Assembly: GCF_009733595.1 (NCBI RefSeq)
Contig: NZ_WOFH01000018.1
Location: 78,087 to 142,086 of the forward strand
DNA: 64,000 nt
Reading direction: 5' to 3'
Source of the DNA: Actinomadura litoris
GTDB taxonomy: Bacteria > Actinomycetota > Actinomycetes > Streptosporangiales > Streptosporangiaceae
Shown here: in pieces, positions 45,295-54,396 of the stretch
Layout of the letters: the number at the start of each line of letters is the position of its first letter
How positions within the stretch are numbered: the stretch's first letter is position 1
Position numbers and translations under genes: made by a program
Notes under the pieces: generated by a model
What the model was told of the DNA's origin: nothing
Databases searched by the model: none
What the model saw: the letters and a program-made list of their open reading frames with translations, nothing else

Positions 45295-45516
45295 TTTCTT
45301 TACGCCGACCTTATGCGGGACCCCGGCGGCTGCTGTGACGAGCGTTCGCGATGGGACACGAGCGCGTGAAAGAGCCCCAGGTGAAGGGGGATGTGATGCA
45401 CTGAACGGGGCTCCCGTTCTTCCGCGCGAACCGCCGGAACTTGTCGGCGCGGACGGCTAGCATGGCACCCTGCCGAACCCGGACGTCCCGGGATCAGTAA
45501 CCACAGAGGGGACCTC

Positions 45517-45912
45517 ATGCACGCGGCGGATGCCCCCGGCGACGGCCCCCAACAGGACGGAAGCATGGACGATGGCGCAGCCCTGCAACCCGTGAACGAC
45601 AGTCTGGAAGACGACGGCCCGGAAGGCGACGGCCTGGAGGCCGAAGCCGCCTTCCCGGCCGGCCTCCTCTCCGAGCGCGACCGCCAGATCCTCGCCTTCG
45701 AGCGGCAGTGGTGGAAGTACGCCGGAGCCAAGGAGCAGGCCATCCGCGAGCTGTTCGACATGTCGGCGACGCGGTACTACCAGCTCCTGAACATCCTGAT
45801 CGACCGGCCCGAGGCGCTGGAGTGCGACCCGATGCTCGTCAAGCGCCTGCGCCGGATGCGGACGCAGCGGCAGCGGCGGCGCGCCGCGAGCCGACTCGGC
45901 ATCCGGCCCTGA
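45517..45912 (+). CDS. DUF3263 protein
   Basis: A 131-residue protein. An acidic, disordered N terminus (residues 1-50) precedes the DUF3263 domain: LSERDRQILAFERQWWKYAGAKEQAIRELFDMSATRYYQLLNILIDRPEALECDPMLVKRLRRMR. The helical pattern resembles a helix-turn-helix, so DNA binding is likely but unproven. DUF3263 genes are restricted to actinobacteria and commonly lie beside trehalose-phosphatase genes, as here (otsB 20 nt downstream). Confidence 0.92.
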   Translation: MHAADAPGDGPQQDGSMDDGAALQPVNDSLEDDGPEGDGLEAEAAFPAGLLSERDRQILAFERQWWKYAGAKEQAIRELFDMSATRYYQLLNILIDRPEALECDPMLVKRLRRMRTQRQRRRAASRLGIRP

Positions 45913-45932
45913 CATGACCAACACTGGTCGGT

Positions 45933-46742
45933 GTGAACTCTCCCCAGTCTGTGACGGCCGCCGGAACGGGCGGCCTCGACGCGATCCGTGACCATCCCGC
46001 CCGGGCCGTGCTCGGATTCGACTTCGACGGCACGCTGGCGCCGATCGTCGCCGATCCGGCCACGGCCCGCGCGCATCCCGGCGCCGCTCCGGCGCTGGCC
46101 CGCCTCGCCCCGCTGGTCGGCGGGCTCGCGATCGTCACCGGACGTCCCGCCGCGATCGCGGTGGAGTACGGCGGCTTCGCGGGCATCGACGGCCTGGTCG
46201 TGCTCGGCCAGTACGGGCGCGAGCGCTGGGAGTCGGGCACGCTGACCGTGCCCGACCCGCCGCCCGGCATGGCCGAGGCGCGGGCGAAGCTGCCCGGCGT
46301 GCTGAGCGCGGCGGGCGCCCCGCCGGAGGTCGGCGTCGAGGACAAGGGCCAGGCGATCGCCGTGCACACGCGGCGGTGCGCCGAGCCGGAGGTCGCGCTC
46401 GAACGGCTGCGCGGCCTGCTCGCCGCGCTCGCCGAGCGGACCGGCCTCGTCGTCGAGCCCGGACGCTACGTCCTGGAACTGCGCCCGCCCGGCACGGACA
46501 AGGGCATCGCGTTCCGGTCGTTCGTGGACGAGCGCGGCGCGAACCCGTCCGGCGTGCTGTTCGCGGGCGACGACCTCGGCGACCTCGCCGGGTTCGCCGC
46601 CGTCGACGCGCTGCGCGAGGAGGGCGTGCCGGGGGTGAAGGTGTGCAGCGGCTCCGCCGAGGTCACCGCGCTCGCCGAGCGCGCCGACCTCGTCGTGGAC
46701 GGCCCGTCCGGCGTCGTGGAGCTCCTCGGCTCACTGCCGTAG
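45933..46742 (+). CDS. otsB: Trehalose-6-phosphate phosphatase
   Basis: A 269-residue HAD-superfamily phosphatase. Motif I is FDFDGTLAP with nucleophile Asp30 and Asp32, motif II is IVTGRP, and motif IV is VLFAGDDLGDLAGF. LELRPPGTDKGIAF is the typical OtsB lysine segment. It removes phosphate from trehalose-6-phosphate made by OtsA, which is encoded on the other strand 5 kb away. The GTG start has no ribosome site; a dyad GACCA-ACAC-TGGTC lies just upstream (45915-45928). A hairpin terminator follows. Confidence 0.95.
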   Translation: MNSPQSVTAAGTGGLDAIRDHPARAVLGFDFDGTLAPIVADPATARAHPGAAPALARLAPLVGGLAIVTGRPAAIAVEYGGFAGIDGLVVLGQYGRERWESGTLTVPDPPPGMAEARAKLPGVLSAAGAPPEVGVEDKGQAIAVHTRRCAEPEVALERLRGLLAALAERTGLVVEPGRYVLELRPPGTDKGIAFRSFVDERGANPSGVLFAGDDLGDLAGFAAVDALREEGVPGVKVCSGSAEVTALAERADLVVDGPSGVVELLGSLP

Positions 46743-46800
46743 CGGGGGAGTCGCGCGGCCGACCGGCCGCCACCCCGCGCCGATCCCGCCGCGAGAGAAG

Positions 46801-46837
46801 GAACCGCCGCGGCCGTCCAGGACGGCCACGGCGGTTC
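46801..46837. terminator. Hairpin terminator between otsB and padR
   Basis: GAACCGCCGCGGCCGTC (46801-46817) pairs with 46821-46837 over 17 positions with a single mismatch and a 3-nt loop, between convergent genes. Confidence 0.85.
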
Positions 46838-46866
46838 GTGGTTGCTCCGGCTCGCCCCGGCGGCGC

Positions 46867-47448
46867 TCACTCGGCCGCGGGGTCGTCGGCGAGGATCCCG
46901 TAGAGGCGGCGGCGGGCGTCGTTGACGACGTCCAGCGCGCGCTCCTTCTGGGCCTCGCTGCCGACGGACATGACCTGCTGCAGGGCGCCGAGGAGCTGGC
47001 CGATGGCCTCGCGCCCGCGCATGACGTTCTCGCCCGCGGCCTCGGTGACCTCGTCCCAGGGGGCGACGGTCTGCGCCGACGCCTCCTCCCGGCCCGCCTC
47101 GGTGAGCGCGAACAGCCGCTTGCCGCCCTGCTCCTCGCTGCTGACGAGCCCCTCGTCCTCCAGTATCTGGAGGGTGGGGTAGACCGAGCCGGGGCTCGGA
47201 CGCCAGACCCCGCCGGTGCGGTTGTCCAGCTCCTGGATCATCTCGTAGCCGTGCATCGCCCGCTCGGCGAGCAGGGCGAGCAGCGCCGCCCTGACGTTGC
47301 CGCGCCGGGTGCGGCGGCCGCGGCCGCCGCGTCCCCGGTGGCCGGGCCCCGGGCCGAAGCCGCCCCAGCCGCCGAACGGATCGCCGCGGCGCGCGCGCTC
47401 CTCGGGGCCCCGGTGGCCGCCGCGCCTTCTCATGTCGGGCTCTCGCAT
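46867..47448 (-). CDS. PadR-family transcriptional regulator
   Basis: A 193-residue regulator. A Gly/Arg-rich disordered N terminus (residues 1-50, with GGWGGFGPGPGHRGRGGRG) precedes the PadR winged helix (NVRAALLALLAERAMHGYEMIQELDNRTGGVWRPSPGSVYPTLQILEDEGLVSSEEQGGKRLFALTEAG). A C-terminal helical region follows. PadR proteins repress detoxification or exporter genes, but no exporter is adjacent, so self-regulation is likely. An AT-rich palindromic site lies about 40 bp upstream. Confidence 0.93.
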   Translation of the reverse strand: MREPDMRRRGGHRGPEERARRGDPFGGWGGFGPGPGHRGRGGRGRRTRRGNVRAALLALLAERAMHGYEMIQELDNRTGGVWRPSPGSVYPTLQILEDEGLVSSEEQGGKRLFALTEAGREEASAQTVAPWDEVTEAAGENVMRGREAIGQLLGALQQVMSVGSEAQKERALDVVNDARRRLYGILADDPAAE

Positions 47449-47488
47449 CGCGTGCTCCTTCGTGTCGGTATCGGTTGCGATGGCTTAA

Positions 47489-47512
47489 CGATATATCGAG
47501 ATCGCTCGCGAT
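47489..47512. promoter_or_regulatory. Palindromes upstream of padR
   Basis: A perfect 10-bp palindrome CGATATATCG (47489-47498) is followed by ATCGC-TC-GCGAT (47501-47512). Adjacent dyads in an AT-rich island are good operator candidates for PadR. Confidence 0.55.
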
Positions 47513-47689
47513 GCAACAACGAGTATTGACATCCGTCTCCGGGGTGTGGTTTCCGGGCATGCCGAAGGCGCCGCGCGCGGCGCGGATACGCGGTTCGCGG
47601 CTGCCGATGCGGGACGTGGGCGACGTCGCTCGCGAGGGGGCGCGGTACGTCCCGGGACGACGTCCGCTACCTCCCCTGGGGGCCCGGGA

Positions 47690-49882
47690 CTACGGGCCGG
47701 TGACCTTCAGATGGTCGAGGATGTCCTTGGTGGCGGCCCGCCCGTCGGTCTCCTTGACGCGGATCCACAGGCCGAACTTGCCGGAGGCGTCCTTCAGGCC
47801 CACCTCGGTGACCGACGCGGTCCCGGACTTGCAGCCGGTGTAGCGCGTGATCGTCCCGCTGAGGGCCTTGTCGGGCGTGGTGTAGTTCTCCGGCGCCGAC
47901 TTGGTGCACCTCGGGTGCACGGCGGCGGTGGGCGGGGGGAGCTTCCCGTCCTGGACGTCGGTGGTCATGCCGATGAACACGCCGGGCCCGGCGCCGTCGC
48001 CGAGGAAGGCGGCCTTGTTCGGGGTGGCGCGCAGCACCGGCCGCGGCTGCGCGTCGTTCAGCCGGACGGTGGACGGCGACCACGTCGGCTCCTGCTGCTT
48101 CGGCCACGCCTTCGGCACCGCGGCCTTGATCTTGCCCGAGGTGTCGGAGACCTCGGCGAAGTCGGCCGGGAGCGCGGACGACTTCTTCCCGCCGCCCTTC
48201 TTGCCGCCGTCGTCACCGGAGAACAGCGTGCCGAGGGCCAGCCCGCCGACGACGGCGAGCACCAGCACGACCGCCGTGATGATCAGCGGCGTGGCGAACT
48301 TCCTGGGTGCCCCGCCGCCGCCCGAACCGCCGGAACCCGGGCCGCCCGCCTTGCCGCCGCCCGCGCCCTTCAGCTTGCCGAGCAGGCCGCCGCCCTTCGC
48401 GCCGGACGGCTGCCGGCCCTGCCCTGGGGGAGGCGGCTGGAAACCGGTCGGGGGCGGGGGATACCCACCGCCGGGACCGGGTCCGGGCCCGCCGGGGCCG
48501 CCGGGTCCGGGGCCGTGCATCGGAGGCGGGGGGCCCTGCCCCGGGCCTACCGGCCCGTGCGGGGCGGGCGCGTTCTGGGGCGGGCCGCCCTGCTGCATGG
48601 GGAACGCGGCCGTCTTGACGTCGTCGCCAACGCCACCGCCACCGCCGCCACCGCCGGGAGACGGGGGCGGCTGGTAGGTCACGGTGTGCTCGTCCTCGTC
48701 GGGGACGGTCGGCGGCTCGACCCGTCCGCCGAACGGGCCGCCGGCCAGCTGGTCGACGATCGTCGCGGGCTCGCCGCCGGCGGCGGGCTTGGGCGGGACG
48801 CGCATCTCGGACGTGTGCACGTCGTCCGGGCTGGACGGCGAGGGCGACGGCGGCGGCTGGTCGAATATCGTCTGCGGCGCCTGACCGGCCGCGGGCGCCG
48901 GGGGCCGCTCGGGAGCGGCGCCCTGCTTCTGCGCCCCCTGCGCCTGCCCGCCCTGTGCTTGCCCGCCCCGTGCCTGCCCGCCCTGCTTCTGCGCGACCGT
49001 GCCGTCCTGGTAGTAGTCCTGGATGGTCGCGTCCGGCTCGATGACGGGGGCCGCCGCGTACGCGGGCGGGACCGCGGCGCCGGGCAGCACCGTCGGGCGC
49101 AGCGTGGACAGCGCCTCGGCGAACGCCTCGGCGGTCGGCCACCGCTTCTCCCGCTCGGTCTCCAGCGCCCGCAGGATGACCTCGTCGGCGGCGGGCGGCA
49201 GCCCCTCGCGCATCTCGCTCGGCGGCGTCTTGACCGGCGCCGGGCCGGGGGCGCGTCCGGTGACCATGTGGTAGGTGAGCGCGCCGAGCCCGTACACGTC
49301 GGCGCGCACGTCGAGGCCACCGCCGAACCGCGCCTGCTCGGGCGACATGTAGCCGGGCGTGCCGACCGGCAGCGTGAACGCGCCGGAGGCGTGCGCGAGC
49401 GCCTTGGCCAGCCCGAGGTCGGCGATGAGCAGCTTCTCGCCGCCGCTGTTGGTCGACTGGAACAGCACGTTGGACGGCTTGAGGTCCCGGTGGATCACGC
49501 CCAGCGTGTTGATCACCTCGACGCCGTAGGCGATCTCCTCGGCGAGCGCCAGGGCCTCGTTGACCGGAAGTGGCCGCTCTCGCATCCGGTCGCCCAGCGT
49601 CCCCCGGTCGGCGTAGGACATCACGAAATAGGGGCGCCCGTCGGGGAGCTCACCGATGTCGTGCACCCGCACCAGCCGCTCGGAGTCGGCCCGGCGCAGG
49701 ATCCTGGCCTCCTCAAGGAACCGGTTGCGCACGTCGAGGTCGTCGATCAGGCTTCCGGACAGGACTTTTATCGCGACCTGCGAGTCGAGCGCGTCGTCGT
49801 GCCCGAGCCATACAGAGGCGAACGCCCCCGAACCCAGGACGCGATCGATTCGGTAACGGCCGACTGATGGTGGGAACGACAC
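47690..49882 (-). CDS. Membrane Ser/Thr protein kinase (PknB-like catalytic domain)
   Basis: A 730-residue protein. Residues 8-265 are a Hanks-type kinase domain with ATP-binding Lys39 (VAIKVLSG), catalytic Asp133 (HRDLKPSNVLF), metal-binding Asp155 in a DLG in place of DFG, and GTPGYMSPEQARFG. A long Pro/Gly/Gln-rich juxtamembrane region (about 275-525, with GGQAQGGQ repeats and a polyglycine run) leads to a transmembrane helix (529-554). An outside domain of ~176 residues has two cysteines and no PASTA repeats. The GTG at 49882 is chosen because the kinase fold begins 8 residues later; GATGAT upstream suggests a leaderless message. It is divergent from a sigma factor gene. Confidence 0.94.
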   Translation of the reverse strand: MSFPPSVGRYRIDRVLGSGAFASVWLGHDDALDSQVAIKVLSGSLIDDLDVRNRFLEEARILRRADSERLVRVHDIGELPDGRPYFVMSYADRGTLGDRMRERPLPVNEALALAEEIAYGVEVINTLGVIHRDLKPSNVLFQSTNSGGEKLLIADLGLAKALAHASGAFTLPVGTPGYMSPEQARFGGGLDVRADVYGLGALTYHMVTGRAPGPAPVKTPPSEMREGLPPAADEVILRALETEREKRWPTAEAFAEALSTLRPTVLPGAAVPPAYAAAPVIEPDATIQDYYQDGTVAQKQGGQARGGQAQGGQAQGAQKQGAAPERPPAPAAGQAPQTIFDQPPPSPSPSSPDDVHTSEMRVPPKPAAGGEPATIVDQLAGGPFGGRVEPPTVPDEDEHTVTYQPPPSPGGGGGGGGVGDDVKTAAFPMQQGGPPQNAPAPHGPVGPGQGPPPPMHGPGPGGPGGPGPGPGGGYPPPPTGFQPPPPGQGRQPSGAKGGGLLGKLKGAGGGKAGGPGSGGSGGGGAPRKFATPLIITAVVLVLAVVGGLALGTLFSGDDGGKKGGGKKSSALPADFAEVSDTSGKIKAAVPKAWPKQQEPTWSPSTVRLNDAQPRPVLRATPNKAAFLGDGAGPGVFIGMTTDVQDGKLPPPTAAVHPRCTKSAPENYTTPDKALSGTITRYTGCKSGTASVTEVGLKDASGKFGLWIRVKETDGRAATKDILDHLKVTGP

Positions 49883-49937
49883 TCCCGTATCATCCCAACA
49901 AACGGGGTGAGTGTGCGAACGAGCATTGAGGCGCCGC

Positions 49938-50489
49938 ATGGCATTCGACGAAAGGACCGAGGAGCTGGCGGTCAAGGCCGCCCAGGGCGACCAGTCCGCG
50001 CTGAACGAGCTTCTCCGCAAGATCGAACCGGACGTGCTGCGGCACAGCTCCCGGTTCCTACCCTGCCGGCAGGACGCCGAGGAGGCATGCCAGGACGCGT
50101 TGCTGCAGGTCGCGCGGAACATCCATCGCTTTGAGGGGCGGTCGCGCTTCAGCACGTGGCTGCACGTCGTCGTCGCGAACTCCGCGCGCTCGACCTACCG
50201 GTCGCTGAAACGCCGCTCGGTCGAGCAGGCGGGCGAGCTCCCGCAGCAGCGCCCCGACCCGCGCCGCACCAGCGTGATCGCCGGTTCGCGCGTCGACATC
50301 CTCGACGCCATGGAGGACCTGGAGGCGCGCAAGCCCGACCTCATCCAGGCGCTCGTCCTGCGGGACGTGTCGCAACTGGAGTACGCGGAGATCGCCGAGC
50401 AGCTCAAGCTGCCGCTCGGGACGGTCAAGTCCCGCATCCACGAGGCGCGCAAGCAGGTCCGCCAGACCCTCGGCGAGTCCTACACCTGA
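49938..50489 (+). CDS. ECF-type RNA polymerase sigma factor
   Basis: A 183-residue sigma factor. Region 2 is DVLRHSSRFLPCRQDAEEACQDALLQVARNIHRFEGRSRFSTWLHVVVANSARSTYR and region 4 is LEYAEIAEQLKLPLGTVKSRIHEARKQVRQ. No anti-sigma factor gene follows. It is divergent from the Ser/Thr kinase gene, 55 bp apart, which suggests control through phosphorylation; this is inference. The ATG at 49938 has GAGG 8 nt upstream; a GTG at 49911 would add 9 residues. The region 2 Cys (FLPCRQ) is unusual. Confidence 0.92.
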   Translation: MAFDERTEELAVKAAQGDQSALNELLRKIEPDVLRHSSRFLPCRQDAEEACQDALLQVARNIHRFEGRSRFSTWLHVVVANSARSTYRSLKRRSVEQAGELPQQRPDPRRTSVIAGSRVDILDAMEDLEARKPDLIQALVLRDVSQLEYAEIAEQLKLPLGTVKSRIHEARKQVRQTLGESYT

Positions 50490-50600
50490 CCCGCTTCCCC
50501 CTCCGCGCCCCAACCCGGTGGGGCGGAACGTCAACGGCTCGGTCATCGACCGGCAACCATGCCGTAAGTGGGAGGGCGCCGGGCGGGCGCGTCGGTCACC

Positions 50601-51692
50601 ATGCCGAGCATGTCTCCAGCCCAGCTCGGCTCCCGCTCCGACCGTCCCGTCCGTCCCGCCCGCCTGGAGGGGCTCGGGGGCGGCGTCCGGCCCGGTCCGC
50701 CCGACCGCCCCATCTTCGTCTTCGGCTGCCCCCGGTCGGGGGCGACGCTGCTGCGGCTCATGCTGCACTCGCATCACCGCATCGCGATCCCCACCGAGAC
50801 GAAGTTCGTCCTGCCCGCCTACACGGCGCGGTTCGAGTTCGGTGACCTCGGCGAGAGCGAGAACAGGCGGGCGCTGGCGGAGTGGCTCACCGGAAGCAGG
50901 CGGACGCGGTTCCACGCCCTCGGCCTGGACGCGGCCGAGGTCGCCGAGGAGATCGCCGCCGGTCCGCCCACGCTCGGGTCGGCGCTCGCGCTCGTCTTCC
51001 ACGCCTACGCGCGCCACTGCGGGAAGGCGCGCTGGGGCGACCGGCGCCCGAGCTACGCCCGGCACGTGGGGACGCTGCTGCGGATGTTCCCCGGCGCGCA
51101 GTTCGTCCACCTCGTCCGGGACGGGCGGGACTGCGTCGCGTCGCTGCGCGAGATGCCCTGGTACGAGCACGACGTCCACCACGCGATCTCGGTGTGGCGG
51201 GAGACGATCGACATCGGGCGGCGGCTCGCCGGGCGCCTCGGCCCGGACGCCTACTACGAGCTCCAGTACGAACGGCTCATCGCGGACCCGGCCGACGAGC
51301 TGATCCGGCTCTGCGAGTTCCTCGGCGAGGACTTCGACCCCGCGATGACCCACCCGCAGGTCGCCCACGGAGGGTTCCCCGTCCCGCCGCCGCGCGGATC
51401 GCACGCCCGCGCCTCGATCACCGCCGACCACGTCGGCTCCTGGGCCGAGCGGCTCGAACCGTGGGAGATCGCGCTGGCCGAGGCCGCGTTCGGCGAGCGG
51501 CTGGCCGAGTACGGGTACGAGCCGAGCGGGCTGCCCAAGCCGTCCGCCGCGCGGCTCGCCCGCCTCGGCCGGACGAGCGCGCACCGCCGGATGGCGCAGC
51601 ACAAGGCCGACCTGCGCGAGCGGTGGCAGCGCCGGCACGAGCCCGGCCCGGTGGAGTCCCTGCTCAGGGCCGTCTCAGTCGAGGGCGGCTAG
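50601..51692 (+). CDS. Sulfotransferase-family protein
   Basis: A 363-residue protein. The PAPS 5'-phosphosulfate loop IFVFGCPRSGATLLRLML and the 3'-phosphate motif FVHLVRDGRDCVASLREMPW define the sulfotransferase fold; YELQYERLIADPADELIRLCEFLGE is the conserved dimer-region helix. It should move sulfate from PAPS to a sugar, lipid or small molecule. The acceptor is unknown. The start is uncertain: GTG 50568 and ATGs at 50601 and 50610 are possible, with no clear ribosome site. The last 18 bp overlap the 3' end of otsA on the other strand. Confidence 0.88.
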   Translation: MPSMSPAQLGSRSDRPVRPARLEGLGGGVRPGPPDRPIFVFGCPRSGATLLRLMLHSHHRIAIPTETKFVLPAYTARFEFGDLGESENRRALAEWLTGSRRTRFHALGLDAAEVAEEIAAGPPTLGSALALVFHAYARHCGKARWGDRRPSYARHVGTLLRMFPGAQFVHLVRDGRDCVASLREMPWYEHDVHHAISVWRETIDIGRRLAGRLGPDAYYELQYERLIADPADELIRLCEFLGEDFDPAMTHPQVAHGGFPVPPPRGSHARASITADHVGSWAERLEPWEIALAEAAFGERLAEYGYEPSGLPKPSAARLARLGRTSAHRRMAQHKADLRERWQRRHEPGPVESLLRAVSVEGG

Positions 51693-53159
51693 CTGGCCCG
51701 CGAACCAGCGGCGCGGCGGCAGCGCGGTCGCGGCGGCGGCCAGCCGCGCGCAGCGTTCCGCGCGCCGCTCGCGCGGCATCAGCAGCGCCCGGTGCAGCGT
51801 CTCCGCCGTCTGCGAGACGTCGAACGGGTTGACCATGAGCGCGTCGCCCGACAGCTCCGCCGCCGCCCCCGCCTCCCGCGACAGCACCAGCGCGCACCCC
51901 CGCTCCGACAGGACGGGCCCCTCCTTGGCGACGAGGTTCATGCCGTCCCGGATCGGGTTGACCAGCAGCACGTCGGCGACGCGGTAGGCGGCGAGCGAGC
52001 GCGGGTAGTCGTCGTTGACCTGGAGGACCAGCGGGTCCCAGTCCGGCGTCCCGAACTCGTCGGTGATCTGCTTGGCCGTCCGCTGTACGGCCGCCGTGTA
52101 CTCGCGGTATTCGGACAGGTCGTAACGCGACGGGTAGGCGAACGCCAGATGGACGACCCGCCCGTGCCATTCCGGATGGTTGACGAGCAGCTCCCGGTAG
52201 GCGGCGAGGCCCCGGACGATGTTCTTCGACAGCTCCGTCCTGTCGATGCGCACGATGAGCTGCCGGTCGCCCACCTGGTCGCGCAGCGCCCGCGCCCGCT
52301 CCACGACGTCCTGCTCGGCGGCGCGGCGGCGCAGCGCGTCCCCGTCCACCCCGAGGCCGTGCACGCCGACCCGGGTGGCGTGCCCCGCGCGGGTGACGGT
52401 CCCGGCCGCCCGGTCCACGCGCGCGCCCGGCAGGAACCGCTCGCAGCAGTCGAGGAACGCCGCCGCCCAGCGCCCGGTGAGGAACCCGGCGTGGTCGGCG
52501 CCGAGGACGCCGTGCAGGACCTGCGCGCCGATGTCGTCCGGGAGCAGGCGGTAGTAGTCCGGCGGCGCCCAGGGCGTGTGCGAGAAGTGCACGATCCGCA
52601 GGTCGGGACGCCGGTCGCGGAGCATCCTCGGCGCGAGCGACAGGTGGTAGTCCTGGATCGCGACCTTCGCCCCGGGAGCCGCGTCCCGGGCGAGCGCGTC
52701 GGCGAACGCCGCGTTGTACGCCTCGTAGGACTGCCAGTCCCGCCGCGCCCTCGCGTCGAAGTGCGGGACGCGCGGGGTGTCGAACAGCAGGTGGTGGACG
52801 AACCAGAGCGTCGAGTTGGCGACGCCGTTGTAGGCGCGGTGGAAGGTGTCGGCGGGGACGTCCAGCATCCGGACGGCCGCGCCGCCGATGTCGTGCCCGT
52901 CCAGGTCGAGCCGCCCCTCGGGGGCCCGGCGGGCGGCGGCGCGGTCGGCGTCCCCGAGGCTCGCGCACACCCAGAGCACGCCCGGGTCGCCGCGTCCGGG
53001 ACCGGGAAAGCGCGGCGGGCCCGGATCGGGGGCCGCGCCCACGACCCCCGCGAGGCCCGAGACCAGCCCGCCCCCGCCCCGCCGCATGACGAGCCCGCCG
53101 TCCTCCGACAGCGAGAACGACACCGGGCCCCGGTTCGACGCCACCAGCACTTGGCTCAT
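51675..53159 (-). CDS. otsA: Trehalose-6-phosphate synthase
   Basis: A 494-residue GT20 glycosyltransferase that joins UDP- (or ADP/GDP-) glucose with glucose-6-phosphate. The N-terminal loop VASNRGPVSF, WFVHHLLFD, QDYHLSLAPRMLR, IVHFSHTPWAPPDYYRLLP, the sugar-phosphate segment RIDRTELSKNIVRGLAAYRELL and the C-terminal DVLLVNPIRDGMNLVAKE are all in order. The family usually reads YHL and DR-D-SKG; here RTELSKN replaces the usual DYSKG, as in the actinobacterial form. It works with OtsB. It is divergent from a CDF gene. Confidence 0.95.
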   Translation of the reverse strand: MSQVLVASNRGPVSFSLSEDGGLVMRRGGGGLVSGLAGVVGAAPDPGPPRFPGPGRGDPGVLWVCASLGDADRAAARRAPEGRLDLDGHDIGGAAVRMLDVPADTFHRAYNGVANSTLWFVHHLLFDTPRVPHFDARARRDWQSYEAYNAAFADALARDAAPGAKVAIQDYHLSLAPRMLRDRRPDLRIVHFSHTPWAPPDYYRLLPDDIGAQVLHGVLGADHAGFLTGRWAAAFLDCCERFLPGARVDRAAGTVTRAGHATRVGVHGLGVDGDALRRRAAEQDVVERARALRDQVGDRQLIVRIDRTELSKNIVRGLAAYRELLVNHPEWHGRVVHLAFAYPSRYDLSEYREYTAAVQRTAKQITDEFGTPDWDPLVLQVNDDYPRSLAAYRVADVLLVNPIRDGMNLVAKEGPVLSERGCALVLSREAGAAAELSGDALMVNPFDVSQTAETLHRALLMPRERRAERCARLAAAATALPPRRWFAGQLAALD

Positions 53160-53258
53160 GACGGCAGGGTCTCAGCCGCGACCGCCGCCCACCAAGCACC
53201 CCGCGCGGACGTGACCTCCCTCTCGGTTAGCCGGATCCGCTCCGGGTAACGCGTCGGG

Positions 53259-54221
53259 ATGAGCAGGGCCGAAACGAACAAGACCGTGCTCGTCGCCGGT
53301 GCCGCGAACCTCATCCTGACCTTCACCAAGCTGGTGGCCGGGTTGCTCGCGGGATCGAGCGCGATGCTCGCCGAGACGGCGCACTCCGCCGCCGACACCC
53401 TCAACCAGGGCTTCCTCTACGCGTCACTGCGGCGCAGCGCACGCCCCCCCGACCCCCGCCACCCCTTCGGCTACGGCAACGAGCGCTACTTCTGGTCGCT
53501 GCTCGCCGCGTTCGGGATCTTCGTCGCCGGCGCCGGGTTCTCGATCTTCGAGGGCATCCTGACGATGACCGGGCACGGCGGCGAGGGGACGCAGGTGTGG
53601 CTCGCCTACGCCGTCCTCGGGCTCGGCGTGGTGCTGGAGGGCGGGTCCTGGGTGCGGGCCTTCACGCAGGCGCGCCGGGAGACCCGCGACAACGGCCGCG
53701 ACCTCGTCGACCACGTCCGCCGGACGCCCGACGTGACCTTCAAGGCCGCCCTCTTCGAGGACTCCGCCGCCGTGGTCGGCCTCGCGATCGCCGCCGCCGG
53801 GCTGACGCTGCGCGAGATCACCGGCTCCTCGTTCTGGGACGGGCTCGCCTCCGTCCTCATCGGCCTGCTGCTGGTGACGGTCGCGCTCGCCCTCGGCCGC
53901 GACAGCATGGGCCTGCTGATCGGCCGCGCCGCCGACCCCGCCGACCTGCGCCGGATCCGCGCCGAGATCGTCGGCGCGGACGGCGTCACCGGCGTGGACG
54001 AGTTGCTCACCATGCACTTCGGCCCCGACGAGCTGCTCGTCGCCGCCAAGGTCCACTTCTCGGACGCCATCAGCGCCGACGAGGCCGAGGACGTCGCGGG
54101 CGAGATCGACCGGCGGCTCCGCGAGCGGGTGCCGATCGTCCGGCACGTCTTCCTCGACCCGACCCAGCGCCCCCGCCCGGCCGAGGACGCCCCCAGCGTG
54201 ATCAAGGACTCACCCGGGTAA
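53259..54221 (+). CDS. Cation diffusion facilitator (CDF) metal exporter
   Basis: A 320-residue protein with six transmembrane helices and a cytoplasmic C-terminal domain (from about residue 215). AETAHSAADTLNQGFLYASLR in helix 2 carries the HxxxD metal site, FEDSAAVVGLAIAAAG in helix 5 the D-rich partner site, and HPFGYGNERYFWSL is the family loop signature. It probably exports zinc, cobalt, iron or manganese by proton exchange. It ends 345 bp before metM, with the riboswitch region in between. Confidence 0.93.
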   Translation: MSRAETNKTVLVAGAANLILTFTKLVAGLLAGSSAMLAETAHSAADTLNQGFLYASLRRSARPPDPRHPFGYGNERYFWSLLAAFGIFVAGAGFSIFEGILTMTGHGGEGTQVWLAYAVLGLGVVLEGGSWVRAFTQARRETRDNGRDLVDHVRRTPDVTFKAALFEDSAAVVGLAIAAAGLTLREITGSSFWDGLASVLIGLLLVTVALALGRDSMGLLIGRAADPADLRRIRAEIVGADGVTGVDELLTMHFGPDELLVAAKVHFSDAISADEAEDVAGEIDRRLRERVPIVRHVFLDPTQRPRPAEDAPSVIKDSPG

Positions 54222-54319
54222 CGTCTCCAACGGCGGACCCACCTGTCTGGAACCCGGTCAGATCATGTAAAGTTCGCATACGAGCCGATAGCGCTCATAG
54301 CGGGGGCTCTGCCTTCGCA

Positions 54320-54349
54320 ACAACTGAATACCGCTCATCCAGAGGGGTG
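54320..54349 (+). repeat. 30-bp direct duplicate of the start of the SAM riboswitch (copy 1)
   Basis: This segment, from ACAACTGAATACCG to AGAGGGGTG, is identical over 30 nt to 54397-54426, 77 bp downstream. It contains the P1 5' strand CTCATC (54334-54339) and the following CAGAGGGGTG but not the rest of the aptamer. Sequence between the copies is unrelated to what precedes copy 1. Confidence 0.9.
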
Positions 54350-54396
54350 CAGGAAGCAGAGTGGCCGAGGGGCCGGTCTTCCAGGTCAGCCCTCAC

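Noticed and set aside
54320..54396. A second complete SAM riboswitch in tandem
   Set aside because: Only the first 16 nt of the aptamer are present in copy 1; the GGCAACC and GGTGCCAACTCC core elements are missing.
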